The notes: a model not told the origin generated them from the letters alone. A stretch of 64,000 nt of DNA from JAFAXA01 sp963777325 (GCA_963777325.1 CAVZQE010000004.1:287872-351871), one strand, 5' to 3'. Positions 41,614 through 51,430 are shown, counted from the stretch's first letter. A program made the numbers and translations.

Positions 41614-41838
41614 CACGCGCCGCCCGGCCGCTTCGGATCGTCGAGCGCGGGCACCATCCCGACCAGGATATCGCGCATCGCGTCTCGGATCGACGCCCAT
41701 CAGCACCGCGTCCTCGAACGCGTCCTGCATCATCTGCGCGAGTTCCGCGTGATTCTCCGCCAGCATCTTCAGCTTCTCGCGGCAGGCAACAGGGGTGCCG
41801 TCAGGCTGCGGCCAGCGTGCGGGCGCGCTCGCCGTCAT
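41613..41838 (-). CDS. Small conserved-looking protein between mlaD and DUF2155, one frame break
   Basis: About 74 residues: MTASAPARWPQPDGTPVACR, EKLKMLAENHAELAQMMQ, DAFEDAVLMGVDP, then after a one-base shift near 41690 a second part ending LVGMVPALDDPKRPGGA. ATG overlaps the mlaD stop (ATGA), and its TGA shares a base with the DUF2155 ATG, so it is tightly packed in the operon. No known domain recognised; predicted helical and soluble. Confidence 0.6.
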
Positions 41839-42366
41839 TTGCCGGAAGAAAGACCGCCGCCGGGAGCCGCGCCGCCCTGGTTGCCCCCGCCGGACTCGCC
41901 GTTGTGCATCGAGCTCGCGAGATTGCCGGCGCTGAAGATGAACTTGCCCAGCAGCTGCTCGATGCTGATCGAGGACTGGGTGATGGTGATCGTGCCGCCC
42001 GGCGGCAGCATCGCCGCGTCGCCGCCGGGCGATAGCGCCAGATACTTGCCGCCGAGCAGGCCGTCGCTCGTCACCTCGGCGCTCGTGTCCTTGGGCAGCT
42101 TGATGCCGTCGTCCACGTTCATCGTCGACCTCGGCCAGATAGTTTTTCGGGTCGATCTTCTGGTCCGTGACGGAGCCGACCTTCACGCCGCCGATGCCGC
42201 ACGTCCGAGCCGACCGACAGCCCCGAGATGTTGTCGAAGCTCGCGTGCAGCGGATAGCCCGACGCGACCGAGCGGCCGGAATGGCCGACGGCGTAGGCCA
42301 GGAAGCCGCCGGCGACGACCAGAACCGCGCCCCGGTCAGGAGCTCGGCCAGATTCCTCCGCGCCAT
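41835..42366 (-). CDS. mlaD: Outer membrane lipid asymmetry protein MlaD, frame breaks
   Basis: Starts MARRNLAELLTGA; a hydrophobic anchor follows in another frame. The MCE domain is seen as GGVKVGSVTDQKIDPKNYLA and then, after a shift near 42125, MNVDDGIKLPKDTSAEVTSD plus GLLGGKYLALSPGG. The Gly-rich tail ends GGGLSSGK. It is the periplasmic substrate-binding part of the Mla ABC system. The ABC subunits mlaE and mlaF are not in the window. At least two indels. Confidence 0.85.
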
Positions 42367-42377
42367 CGATAGTTGCC

Positions 42378-42733
42378 TTAGCTGCCCGGTGTCCAGGCTT
42401 CGTAGTCGCCTGTCGCGGCCGCGCGATGGCCGCCGCGATAGTCGTGGCCGGGCGGGCGGTAGCCTCCCGGCGTGCCGGTCAGGTTCATCTGGTGCGGCTT
42501 CTGCCAGGGCCGCCGCATGCCGTCCGGGATCGGCGCGTCCGTCGTGTAGTGCAGCCAGGCATGCCATTCCGCCGGCACGCGCGACGGCTCCACGAGCCCG
42601 TTATAGGCGACCCACCGCCGCGGCCGCCCGCCGAAGCGAAGCGCCGCCGCGCCTCGTAGTAGACGTTGCCTTGCGCATCGCTGCCGACCCGGCGGCCGTG
42701 CAGCATCGTGAAAAGGCGAGTGCCGATGTTCAT
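42378..42733 (-). CDS. NADH:ubiquinone oxidoreductase subunit NDUFA12 family, one frame break
   Basis: MNIGTRLFTMLHGRRVGSDA, then QGNVYYEARR, and after a shift near 42650 RRWVAYNGLVEPSRVPAEWH, AWLHYTTDAPI and WQKPHQMNLTGTPGGYRPPG. This is the alphaproteobacterial homologue of the 17.2-kDa accessory subunit of mitochondrial complex I. It leads a cluster with mlaD, a small gene and DUF2155, a conserved alphaproteobacterial arrangement. Confidence 0.88.
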
Positions 42734-42863
42734 GCCACGGATATAGGCGGCACAGCCCGAGCTTGGTCCACCCGGCGCTTTCATCCACAGGATATTGTGG
42801 CCGAACGGCGGCACGGCCCAAAATACGCTTCACGGCAGCGGACCGCGCCCATACCATCGCGAC

Positions 42864-44255
42864 ATGGGAACGGTCCGGGACTGGCAGGGCGTGCGGATGC
42901 GGCGGCTGGAGGCGGGCGCGATCCGGATGCGCCGTGCCGACCGTGACCATCCCGGCGGGCTGGGACGACGGCGCCGGCGCGGCGCTGGCCTGCCTGCACC
43001 GGGGTCCGGCGCTGCCGATCTCGCGGCAGCGGCGCGAGGATGGATCGCGCCGATCGCAGCGGCGGCATGGCGGCCGGCTTCGGGGGCGGGATCGGCGGGC
43101 GCGCTGCGGCGGTTGCTGCTGCTCCGCCGCGGCGCTCCGGGGGAGGCGCTGTGGCAGCCATCGGCGGCGGGCGACGCGGAGCCGCGCTTCGTCCTCAATC
43201 TCCCGGCCTTCGTGGACCCGGATTGCGGTTTCGACGCGGAGGCGTTCGGCGATGCGGTGGAAACGGCGGTGGAGGCGCTCACCCTCGCCGCGCCCGGCGG
43301 CGCGCCGCATCGCGGTCGGCTTCGCCGACCTCGCCGGAGTGGCTCGCCGCTGCTCGGGCTCGACTACGACAGCGACGAGGCCCGCACGGCCGCCGCGAAC
43401 ATGGCGGCGCAGCTGCGCGCGCGCGCGGACGCCGCCGCCATCGCCTGCGCGGCCCGGCGCGGCGGCCCGCGCTGTCGGCGACGACCGGGATCGGCCGGCC
43501 CGGCCCGGTGGAGGCGCTGCTCGGCGCGGAGACGGGCGGCATCGCGACCGGCCTTTGCCCCGGTCGCGCCATCCGGCGGCCTGACCCGCGCCGCCCGTGC
43601 TCTGCTCGCCGCGCGCGGCTTATCGCCGGAGGCGGCGCTCGCCGCGACGCTCGCCGGAGACACGCCCTTGCCGCCGGTAAGCCGCGCCGCCCACGCCGCC
43701 ATGCACGACGCGATCGCGCCATACCTGCACGCGCTTCCGCCGCGGCCCGTCGCGCTGGAGGCGGTGCCGCCGGCACGCGCGGAACGCCGCCACCTTCCGG
43801 CCCGGCACGCCGGCTACACGCAAAGCGCGACGGTCGGCGGCCACAAGCTGTTCCTGCGCACGGGCGAATACGAGGACGGACGGCTTGGCGAGGTCTCCGT
43901 CGCATTGCCGAAGGATGGCGCGGTCGCGCGCGGCCTGATGGACGGGCTCTCCCACGCCGTCAGCCTCGGGCTCCAGCACGGCGTGCCGCTGGAAGACTTC
44001 GTCGAGGCGTTCGCCATGACCCGGTTCGGCCCGTCCGGTGCGGTCGAGGGCGATGCCGCCGTCAGCCACGCGACGTCGCTGCTCGACTACATCGCCCGCA
44101 CGCTCGCCGCGACCTATCTCGGCCGCCACGATCTGCCGGCAGCCGGGCCGGAGGAAGCGCCGCCCCCGGCGCGTGCGCCGGAACTGCCGCTCGGCCTGCC
44201 CGCCGAGGCGGCGCCGCGCGCGCGGCGCCGCGCGCTCAGGCTGGTCGCGCGCTAA
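42864..44255 (+). CDS. TSCPD domain protein, related to the C terminus of B12-dependent ribonucleotide reductase; frame breaks
   Basis: The C-terminal third is intact and resembles the tail of class II ribonucleotide reductase: RHLPARHAGYTQSATVGGHK, LFLRTGEYEDGRLGEVSVAL, SLGLQHGVPLEDFVEAFAMT and HATSLLDYIARTLAATYLG. Upstream the collinear pieces (FVLNLPAFVDPDCGFDAEAF, RRIAVGFADLAG, LGLDYDSDEARTAAANMAAQ) lie in different frames, so at least three indels. There is no reductase barrel, so it is a stand-alone TSCPD protein. Role unknown. Confidence 0.75.
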   Translation: MGTVRDWQGVRMRRLEAGAIRMRRADRDHPGGLGRRRRRGAGLPAPGSGAADLAAAARGWIAPIAAAAWRPASGAGSAGALRRLLLLRRGAPGEALWQPSAAGDAEPRFVLNLPAFVDPDCGFDAEAFGDAVETAVEALTLAAPGGAPHRGRLRRPRRSGSPLLGLDYDSDEARTAAANMAAQLRARADAAAIACAARRGGPRCRRRPGSAGPARWRRCSARRRAASRPAFAPVAPSGGLTRAARALLAARGLSPEAALAATLAGDTPLPPVSRAAHAAMHDAIAPYLHALPPRPVALEAVPPARAERRHLPARHAGYTQSATVGGHKLFLRTGEYEDGRLGEVSVALPKDGAVARGLMDGLSHAVSLGLQHGVPLEDFVEAFAMTRFGPSGAVEGDAAVSHATSLLDYIARTLAATYLGRHDLPAAGPEEAPPPARAPELPLGLPAEAAPRARRRALRLVAR

Positions 44256-44281
44256 GCGGGGGGATCAGCAAGGAGGACCGC

Positions 44282-44752
44282 ATGGCCGGACGGATCGAAC
44301 AGACGCTCGCAGCACTTGGCCTGAGCATCCCGACCCCGGTCGCGCCGATTGCGAACTACGTCGGGTATGTCGTCACGCCGGGTCTGGTCATGCTGTCCGG
44401 CCAGCTGCCGGTGATCGACGGCACGGTCGCGATCGTCGGCACGCTCGGCGACACGCTGACCGTCGAGGAGGGGCAGCGGGCGGCCAGGCAATGCTTCCTG
44501 AACGTGCTGGCGCAGCTCCGCGCCGCCTGCGCGGGCGATCTCGACCGCGTGACCCGCATCGTGCATCTGCGCGGCTTCATCGCCGCCGCGCCCGTCGTTC
44601 GCGCAGCACGCGATCGTGATGAACGGCGCGTCCGACCTCGCCGTCGCCGTGTTCGGCGAAGCCGGGCGGCATGCCAGGACAACGGTCGGGGTCGCCGTCG
44701 CTGCCGGCCGGGGCGGCGGTGGAGATCGAGGCGCGTCGCGCAGATCGCCTGA
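44282..44752 (+). CDS. RidA family protein, frame break
   Basis: MAGRIEQTLAALGLSIPTPV, APIANYVGYVVTPGLVMLSG and FLNVLAQLRAACAGDLDRVT belong to a YjgF/YER057c/UK114 protein of about 155 residues. The second half (HAIVMNGASDLAVAVFGEAG, RHARTTVGVAVLP) is in another frame after about 44590, and the end VEIEAVAQIA after a further shift. RidA proteins deaminate reactive enamine/imine intermediates; this longer subtype is of unknown specificity. Starts 26 bases after the TSCPD gene. Confidence 0.8.
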   Translation: MAGRIEQTLAALGLSIPTPVAPIANYVGYVVTPGLVMLSGQLPVIDGTVAIVGTLGDTLTVEEGQRAARQCFLNVLAQLRAACAGDLDRVTRIVHLRGFIAAAPVVRAARDRDERRVRPRRRRVRRSRAACQDNGRGRRRCRPGRRWRSRRVAQIA

Positions 44753-44797
44753 GCGCGCTTCTTCCGCGCCTCCCGGCCGGACCTATATGCTGACGCG

Positions 44798-45963
44798 ATG
44801 CCCGACGGCTCCGCGACCCTCACCCTCACGCTGCACGCCCGCATCGCCGAGATCGGCGAGGCCGACTGGGATGCGTGCGCCGGGTCGCGCAATCCGTTCG
44901 TCGGCTACGCCTTCCTGAGCGCGATCGAGGATAGCGGCTCGGCCTCCGCCCGCACCGGCTGGCTGCCGCAGCACCTGGCGCTGCGGTCGGAGACGGGCGG
45001 GTGCTCGCGGTCGTTCCGGCCTACGCGAAATCGCACAGCTACGGCGAATACGTGTTCGATCACGGCTGGGCGGACGCGCTGGAGCGCACGGGCGGCCGGA
45101 TATTATCCGAAGCTGCAGGTCGCGGTGCCGTTCAGCCCCGTGCCCGGGCCCGCGCCTGCTGCGCCGTCCCGGCTCCGGCGTCGGCCCCGCCGTGCTCGGG
45201 CAATGCCTCGTGCAAGCCTGCCAGGAACTCAAGCTCTCCTCGGTCCACGTCACCTTCTGCGAGGAGGCAGAAGGCGCGGCGCTCGCGGAGTCCGGATGGC
45301 TGCACCGGATCGGCATGCAGTTCCACTGGGAGAACGCGGGCTACGGCAGCTTCGAGGATTTCCTGTCGGCGCTGTCGTCCCGCAAGCGCAAGACGCTGCG
45401 GCGGGAACGGCGCGACGCGAACGATGCGGGCCTGACCTTCGGGACGCTGACCGGGCGCCGAGATCACGAAGCGGCACTGGGACGCATTCTTCCGGTTCTA
45501 CACCTCGACGGTCGATCGCAAATGGGGATCGGCCTATCTCACGCGCCGGTTCTTCACGCTGCTCGGCGAGCGCCTGGGCGACCGCGTGGTGCTGATGCTG
45601 GCCGAGGACGGCCGGCACGCGCCGCCGCGGGCGCGCTCAATCTCGCGGGCGCGGACACGCTGTACGGCCGCAACTGGGGCTGTATCGGCGACTGGCCGTT
45701 CCTGCATTTCGAGCTCTGCTACTACCGCGCCATCGACTACGCGATCGCGCACGGCCTGAGGCGGGTCGAAGCCGGAGCGCAGGGCCGTCACAAGATCCAG
45801 CGCGGCTACCTGCCGCAGGCGACACTACTCCGCGCACTGGATCGCGCATCCCGGACTGCGTCGCGCCATCGCGCATTTCCTCGACAACGAGCGGCCGGCG
45901 GTCCAGGCCGAGATGGCCGCGCTCGCGACCGGGACGCCGTTCAAGCAGGAGGAGGGAGACTGA
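44798..45963 (+). CDS. GNAT-like acyltransferase family (COG3146/FemAB-like), frame breaks
   Basis: N-terminal piece MPDGSATLTLTLHARIAEIG, EADWDACAGSRNPFVGYAFL; middle piece SSVHVTFCEEAEGAALAESG, WLHRIGMQFHWENAGYGSFE, DFLSALSSRKRKTLRRERRD; later RLGDRVVLMLAEDGRH and TLYGRNWGCIGDWPFLHFEL, CYYRAIDYAIAHGLRRVEAG, AQGRHKIQRGYLP. The order matches the roughly 385-residue DUF482 proteins common in proteobacteria. Substrate unknown. At least four indels. Confidence 0.8.
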
Positions 45964-45965
45964 CC

Positions 45966-46177
45966 GTGGCGAAAACGCTGAAGCCCGGCGACAAGGTGAG
46001 CTGGGCACGTCCCAGGGTGAAACCCACGGCACCGTGGAAAAGAAGATTACGGGAACGGAGCGCGTAAATGAGGGCCACGTCGCCAAGGCGACGGAAGACG
46101 AGCCGGAGTACAAGGTGAAAAGCGACAAGAGCGGCAAGGAAGCGATCCACAAGCCCGACGCGCTGAAAAAGATTTAG
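45966..46177 (+). CDS. DUF2945 / HVA1-type small protein, one frame break
   Basis: About 70 residues: a GTG start, AKTLKPGDKVSW, then after a missing G near 46005 GETHGTVEKKITGTERVNEG, HVAKATEDEPEYKVKSDKSG, KEAIHKPDALKKI. This is the TUDOR-like DUF2945 domain. It starts 2 bases after the GNAT-like gene. Function unknown. Confidence 0.75.
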
Positions 46178-46248
46178 CCCGCGCCGTTCCGGACCCGACC
46201 CGCCGGCGATGCCGTCATCCGGTCGAGACAGGGCCGGACGCTGCGCGT

Positions 46249-46419
46249 TCAGCCGCCGCGAAGATAGTGGACGAGATCGATCAGCCCCTCCGCCGAGACC
46301 GGCATCACGAGCATGAGCGCGGCAGACACCACGACGACGACCGCCCAAATGCGTTCGCGGCGCGCGGCACGGCCCGGCTCCTCACGCCTGTCCCGAAAGT
46401 TCGCCCCGTCAAACGGCAT
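46249..46419 (-). CDS. 56-residue single-span membrane protein downstream of the cyo operon
   Basis: MPFDGANFRDRREEPGRAAR, RERIWAVVVVVSAALMLVMP, VSAEGLIDLVHYLRGG: an Arg-rich cytoplasmic lead, one membrane helix and a short tail. The ATG follows a strong GGAGGA at 9 bases, and the frame is intact. It lies 44 bases after the SURF1 stop on the same strand, so it may be the last gene of the oxidase operon. Not recognised; possibly an accessory subunit or assembly factor. Confidence 0.6.
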   Translation of the reverse strand: MPFDGANFRDRREEPGRAARRERIWAVVVVVSAALMLVMPVSAEGLIDLVHYLRGG

Positions 46420-46463
46420 GGTGTGTCTTCCTCCATTTCGAGGCGCCGGGGAGCCGCTCGTGC

Positions 46464-47160
46464 CTACTCTCCCGGTGTCCGGCCGCTACGAAGAGCATAG
46501 ACCGATCCTCCTGCCACCAGAAGCGCAAGCGAGAACCAGGTCAGCGCATAGACGAGGTGGTTGTTCGGGAAGGCGATCACCGTCAGGCCGCCGACCGGCG
46601 AGCCGCCGGTCGGGCGTCGCGTCGGCGTCGATGAAGTAGGGCGCGACGTCGGCCGAGCTCCGCGCCGCGGCGATCGCGGCCACGTCGCGCGAATACCAGC
46701 GGTCCGCGGCGGGGTCGTTGCGGCGCAGGAAGGCGCCCTTCGGCTCGGTCATGCGCAGCAGGCCGGTGACGGTCGTCTCGGCGCCGCCTGGCGCGCGCGT
46801 GCTGGTTCGCGCTGCTCCGGCGGCACGAAGCCGCGGTTGACGAGCACGACGTAGTGCCGCTCGGTGCGCAGCGGCGTCAGCACCCAGAAGCCGCCGCCCA
46901 GGCTCGGTCACGGCCTGGACGGGTCCCGGCGCTCGTAGGAAGTGCCGTGACGCGGACGTGGCGATACTCGTCGCCTTGCGGCCGTCATCGCCGGCCATGC
47001 GGCGGGGCCGGGCGCCGGCGACGGGCGCCGCATGCACCCGCCGCTGCGACCCGCGCGATCAGGTCGAGCTTCCAGACGCGGCGCTGCACCTGCCAGACGC
47101 CGAGGCCGACGAAGCCCGCGCACGCGATCACGGCCAGAAGGCCGAAGGCCGCGATTTACC
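46464..47160 (-). CDS. SURF1 family cytochrome oxidase assembly protein, frame breaks
   Basis: Collinear pieces: an N-terminal membrane helix (AAFGLLAVIACAGFVGLGVW then QVQRRVWKLDLIARV), HYVVLVNRGFVPPEQR, GAETTVTGLLRMTEPKGAFL, RRNDPAADRWYSRDVAAIAA, DVAPYFIDADATP, and a C-terminal helix ending GGSVYALRSGRTPGE with a TAG at 46464-46466. The start codon is not clear because of indels. SURF1 helps haem insertion into haem-copper oxidases. Confidence 0.8.
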
Positions 47161-47234
47161 CCTGATGCGCACGCGCGCGGTCCGCGCCGCCGCCGACCCT
47201 GCCCGGCCCGCTCGCCGCGCGCCCGGCGCTGACT

Positions 47235-47622
47235 TCACGGCATCTGCCGCATCTGCTCGACGGACGCGGCATCATGTTGGTGTTCAGGTGATACATCACC
47301 CACAGCGAGCCGCTGAGCGTGATCACCACCAGCACGACGGTGAAGATCAGCGCCATCATGGTCCAGCCGCCCTCGGACTTCGTGTTCATGTGCAGGAAGT
47401 AGACATGTGGACGACGATCTGCACGGCGCCGAGCACCAGGACGATCGAGGCGGTGACTGCTGTCGTCGAACACGCCGCCCATGACCAGCCAGAACGGGAT
47501 CGCGGTCAGGATCACCGACAGGACGAAGCCGGTCAGATAGCCCCTGAGCGTCCCGTGCCGCCGTCGTCGTGCTCGCTCGGCGTGCGGCGTGGACGCGGCG
47601 TGGCATGCGCGCTGGCGCTCAT
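47235..47622 (-). CDS. cyoD: Cytochrome bo3 ubiquinol oxidase subunit IV, frame breaks
   Basis: MSASAHATPRPRRTPSEHDD, then GTLRGYLTGFVLSVILTAIP, FWLVMGGVFDD, VHVYFLHMNTKSEGGWTMMA and LIFTVVLVVITLSGSLWVMY, HLNTNMM. Three membrane segments and the FLHMNTKSEGGW motif are diagnostic for CyoD. It starts at an ATGA overlap with cyoC and ends QMRQMP. At least two indels. Confidence 0.9.
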
Positions 47623-48250
47623 CGCAGACACTCCCATCAGGTAGACGAAGGTGAACACGCCGATCCAGACGACGTCGAGGAAGTGCCAGAACATGCAGAG
47701 GCACATCAGCCGCCGCTTGTTCTCGGCGATGAGCCCGCGCTGCGGCAGCTGCACCATCAGCGTGACCAGCCAGACGATGCCGAAGGTCACGTGCAGGCCG
47801 TGCGTGCCGACCAGCGTGAAGAACGAGGACAGGAAGGCGCTGCGCTGCGGCCCCGCGCCCTCGTGGATCAGGTGCGCGAACTCGTGCAGCTCGAGGCCGA
47901 GGAAGGCCAGGCCGAACAGGCCGGTGACCGCCAGCCAGACCAGCGTCGCGCCGCATGCTGTCCTTCTGCATCTCCAGCATCGCGAAGCCGTAGGTGATCG
48001 AGGAGAGCAGCAGCATGGCGGTGTTGACCGCGACCAGCGGCAGCTCGAACAGCTCCGCGCGCGGGGCCGCCGCGCATAGCTGCGGCCGAGCACGCCGTAG
48101 GTCGCGAACAGGACCGCGAAGACGAGGCAGTCGCTCATCAGGTAGATCCAGAAGCCGAGCAGGGTGCTGCCTTCGGCGTGGATGCTCCTCGTCGAGGTAG
48201 AACTTCAGCTCCTGCCCGCGCTCGACGGCCTCGGCTGCGTGCACCGTCAT
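47619..48250 (-). CDS. cyoC: Cytochrome bo3 ubiquinol oxidase subunit III, frame breaks
   Basis: MTVHAAEAVERGQELKFYLD, LVAVNTAMLLLSSITYGFAM, LELHEFAHLIHEGAGPQRSA, FLSSFFTLVGTHGLHVTFGI and WHFLDVVWIGVFTFVYLMG are the helices and histidine-containing motifs of CyoC. Pieces alternate between frames at about 48180, 48080 and 47955 and near the end. About 209 residues after repair, close to the family's 204. Confidence 0.9.
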
Positions 48251-48254
48251 GGGC

Positions 48255-50263
48255 TCAGACCTGCGCCGCCAGCAGGCGGTCCCGCTCGGCCTCGGTCTGC
48301 ACGACCTCGCTCGGCCGGGATGTAGAAGTCGCGGTCGTAGTTGAAGGTGTGGACGATCGCCGCGACGAGCAGCCCGACGAAGGCGATCGCCGCCAGCCAC
48401 CAGATGTACCAGATCAGGCCGAAGCCGCAGACGCCGGACGAAGCGCCGCGAGGATGACGCCGGCGCCGGTGTTCTTCGGCATGTGGATCGGCATGAACCC
48501 GTCCATCGGCCGGACATAGCCGCGGCTCTTCATGTCCCCCCAGGCGTCGTTGTCGTGGACCAGCGGCGTGAAGGCGAAGTTGTAGGCCGGCGGCGGCGAG
48601 GAGGTGGACCATTCCAGCGTGCGGCCGTCCCACGGATCGCCGGTGAGGTCGCGCAAGCTGCTCGCGGCTGGAGGAAGCTGACCACGAACTGGATGATGGA
48701 TGCGAGGATGCCGAGCGCGATCAGCACCGCGCCGAAGGCCGCGATCACGAACCAGATCTGCAGCGACGGATCGTCGAAGTGGCTCAGCCGGCGCGTCACG
48801 CCCATCAGGCCCAGCACGTACAGCGGCATGAAGGCGAAGTAGAAGCCGATGACCCAGAACCAGAACGACACTTGCCCCAGAACGGATCGAGCCGGAAGCC
48901 GAACGCCTTGGGGAACCAGTAGTTGATGCCGGCGCATGCCGAACAGCACGCCGCCGATGATCACGTTGTGGAAGTGCGCGATCAGGAACAGGCTGTTGTG
49001 CAGCACGAAGTCGGCCGGCGGCACGGCCAGCAGCACGCCGGTCATGCCGCCGATCACGAAGGTCACCATGAAGCCGACGGTCCACAGCATCGGCAGCTCG
49101 AAGCGGATGCGGCCGCGGTACATCGTGAACAGCCAGTTGAAGATCTTCGCGCCCGTCGGGATCGAGATGATCATCGTCGTGATGCCGAAGAACGAGTTGA
49201 CGCTCGCGCCCGAGCCCATGGTGAAGAAGTGGTGCAGCCAGACCAGGTAGGACAGGATCGTGATCACGACCGTCGCGTAGACCATCGAGGCATAGCCGAA
49301 CAGGCGCTTGCCGCAGAAGGTCGAGGCGACTTCCGAGAACACGCCGAAGGCCGGCAGGATCAGGATGTAGACCTCCGGGTGGCCCCAGATCCAGATGAGG
49401 TTCACGTACATCATCGGGTTGCCGCCGAGGTCGTTCGTGAAGAAGTTCGTGCCGACGTAGCGGTCGAGCGACAGCAGCGCGAGGACGCGCGGTCAGCACC
49501 GGGAAGGCCGCGACGATCAGGACGTTGGTGCACAGCGCGGTCCAGGTGAAGACCGGCATCTTCATCAGGCTCATGCCCGGCGCGCGCATCTTCACGATGG
49601 TGGCGATCAGGTTGATGCCCGATAGCAGCGTGCCGACGCCGGCGATCTGCAGCGCCCAGATGTAGTAGTCGACGCCGACATCGGGGCTGTAGACGAGTTC
49701 CGACAGCGGCGGATAGGCGAGCCAGCCGGTGCGCGCGAATTCGCCGACGAACAGCGACATCATGACCAGCACCGCGCCGCCGACCGTCATCCAGAAGCTG
49801 AAGTTGTTCAGGAACGGGAAGGCGACGTCGCGCGCGCCGATCTGCAGCGGCACCACGAAGTTCATCAGGCCGGTCACGAGCGGCATGGCCACGAAGAAGA
49901 TCATGATCACGCCGTGCGCGGTGAAGACCTGGTCGTAGTGGTGCGGCGGCAGGTAGCCTTCGCGAGCCGCCGAACGCGATCGCCTGCTGCGACCGCATCA
50001 TCAGCGCGTCGGCGAAGCCGCGCAGCAGCATCACCAGCGCCAGCACGACGTACATGATGCCGATCTGCTTGTGGTCGACGCTGGTGAACCACTCGCGCCA
50101 CAGATAGCCGCCAGACCCGGTAGTAGGTCAGCGCGCCGACGACCGCGATGCCGCCGAGCGCCACCACGATGAAGGTGCCGACCAGGATCGGCTGGTCGAG
50201 CGGAAGCGCTTCCAGAGTGAGGCGGCCGAACACGAAGTGCAGAAGATTTGGATTACTGAACAT
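48255..50263 (-). CDS. cyoB: Cytochrome bo3 ubiquinol oxidase subunit I, many frame breaks
   Basis: The N terminus MFSNPNLLHFVFGRLTLEAL is intact from 50263. Haem-copper core segments: IFFVAMPLVTGLMNFVVPLQ, MYVNLIWIWGHPEVYILILP with the cross-linked His-Tyr pair region, GSGASVNSFFGITTMIISIP and PPADFVLHNSLFLIAHFHNV with the haem-ligand histidines. It ends near RDRLLAAQV. About 669 codons, normal for CyoB. Roughly eight indels between 48.3 and 50.12 kb, mostly missing bases. Confidence 0.92.
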
Positions 50264-50299
50264 GAACGACCCTGTCATTCCGTCGGCGGTCGCCGACCA

Positions 50300-51430
50300 T
50301 CAGTCTGTCAGCTCGGCTTGGCGGGCTAGCTTGCGGGCGCCGCTCAGGCCAGAGGCATTGCTGGCCGTGCAGATCGCGGCCCCCGTGACGCCAGCGGCTG
50401 GCGGACCGTCTGCCTTGGCTTCTGCGAGCGTCGCCGGGACGGCCGCTCCGCCCCGGCTCGCCGCGCGATGGCCGCCCGCATGCCTCATGTCGCTCTTGCA
50501 GGCCTCCGAGCTGTCCACGCACATGTTGACGACGGCGGCGAACAGGCCGGGCTCGACGGAGCGATAATGATGCACCGGCTCGCGTTCGCTCGGCTGCTCC
50601 AACTCCAGATAATCCTTGCGCGTGAGACTGCCGCCGTCGGCTTTCACCTTCTGAACCCATTGCGCGAAATCCGCATCGCTCAAGCCGTGGAAAGCAAAAT
50701 GCATGTCCGAGAATCCACGGCCGCTGTAGTTTGCCGAGATGCCGGTATATTCCCCGGGCTTGTTCAGGACGGCGTGCAGCTTCGTCTGCATGCCCGGCAT
50801 AGCGTAGACTTGGCCCGCGAGGGCCGGGACGAAGAAGGAATTGAAGACGGCCGAGGAGGTAATCGAGAAGGTGATCGGGACGTTCACCGGCGCCGCGAGT
50901 TCGTTCACGGTGGCGATGCCCTGCTCCGGGTAGATGAACAGCCACTTCCAGTCGAGGGCGACGACCTGAACCGGGAGCGGCTTTACCTCCGCCGCGACGG
51001 CATGAGCCCTGTCGATCCGTTCCACGCTGCGCCAGGGATCGAGGAGATGGGTCGCGATCCAGGTCAGCAGCCCAAGGCCGATGATGATGGCGAGCGGCGC
51101 CGACCAAATCAGCACTTCCAGCTGCGTCGAATGGTGCCACTCGGGATCATAGACCGCGTCGACATTGGACTCGCGGTACCACCAGGCGAACACGAGCGTC
51201 AGGAGAATGACCGGCAGGACGATCAGCAGCATCAGCCCGGTCGAAATGATGATGATATCCCTCTGCTGCACGGCGACGTCGCCGGCGGGATCCAGCAGAA
51301 CCATCTTGCAGCCGGCGAGGAGGCCGAACATCGGAGCCAGCGCCAGAAGACGCAGGCAGGCGCGGAGAGTGCTGCCCCGCCCCGAGCGGCGGCCTCGCGG
51401 ATCACGCTTGTTCAAGGCACTCGTCCTCAA
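50300..51430 (-). CDS. cyoA: Cytochrome bo3 ubiquinol oxidase subunit II
   Basis: 376 residues, frame intact. A lipoprotein signal ends in LLAGC. Two membrane segments follow (IIIISTGLMLLIVLPVILLT and LIWSAPLAIIIGLGLLTWIA), then the cupredoxin-like domain without the CuA ligands (VVALDWKWLFIYPEQGIATV), as expected for a quinol oxidase. The Gln/Ala-rich C-terminal extension is about 60 residues longer than in E. coli. First gene of cyoABCD; the promoter should be in the 167-base gap to the divergent MFS gene. Confidence 0.94.
   Translation of the reverse strand: MRTSALNKRDPRGRRSGRGSTLRACLRLLALAPMFGLLAGCKMVLLDPAGDVAVQQRDIIIISTGLMLLIVLPVILLTLVFAWWYRESNVDAVYDPEWHHSTQLEVLIWSAPLAIIIGLGLLTWIATHLLDPWRSVERIDRAHAVAAEVKPLPVQVVALDWKWLFIYPEQGIATVNELAAPVNVPITFSITSSAVFNSFFVPALAGQVYAMPGMQTKLHAVLNKPGEYTGISANYSGRGFSDMHFAFHGLSDADFAQWVQKVKADGGSLTRKDYLELEQPSEREPVHHYRSVEPGLFAAVVNMCVDSSEACKSDMRHAGGHRAASRGGAAVPATLAEAKADGPPAAGVTGAAICTASNASGLSGARKLARQAELTD

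Noticed and set aside
39204..42035. A 943-codon plus-strand frame opposite otsA, otsB and DUF2155
   Set aside because: Runs antisense across several real genes and through the indel block; low-complexity Arg/Ala-rich translation.
48255..50263. Programmed frameshifting or pseudogene status of cyoB
   Set aside because: About eight breaks at unrelated sites without slippery motifs, shared with all neighbours in the block, are better explained by sequence errors.
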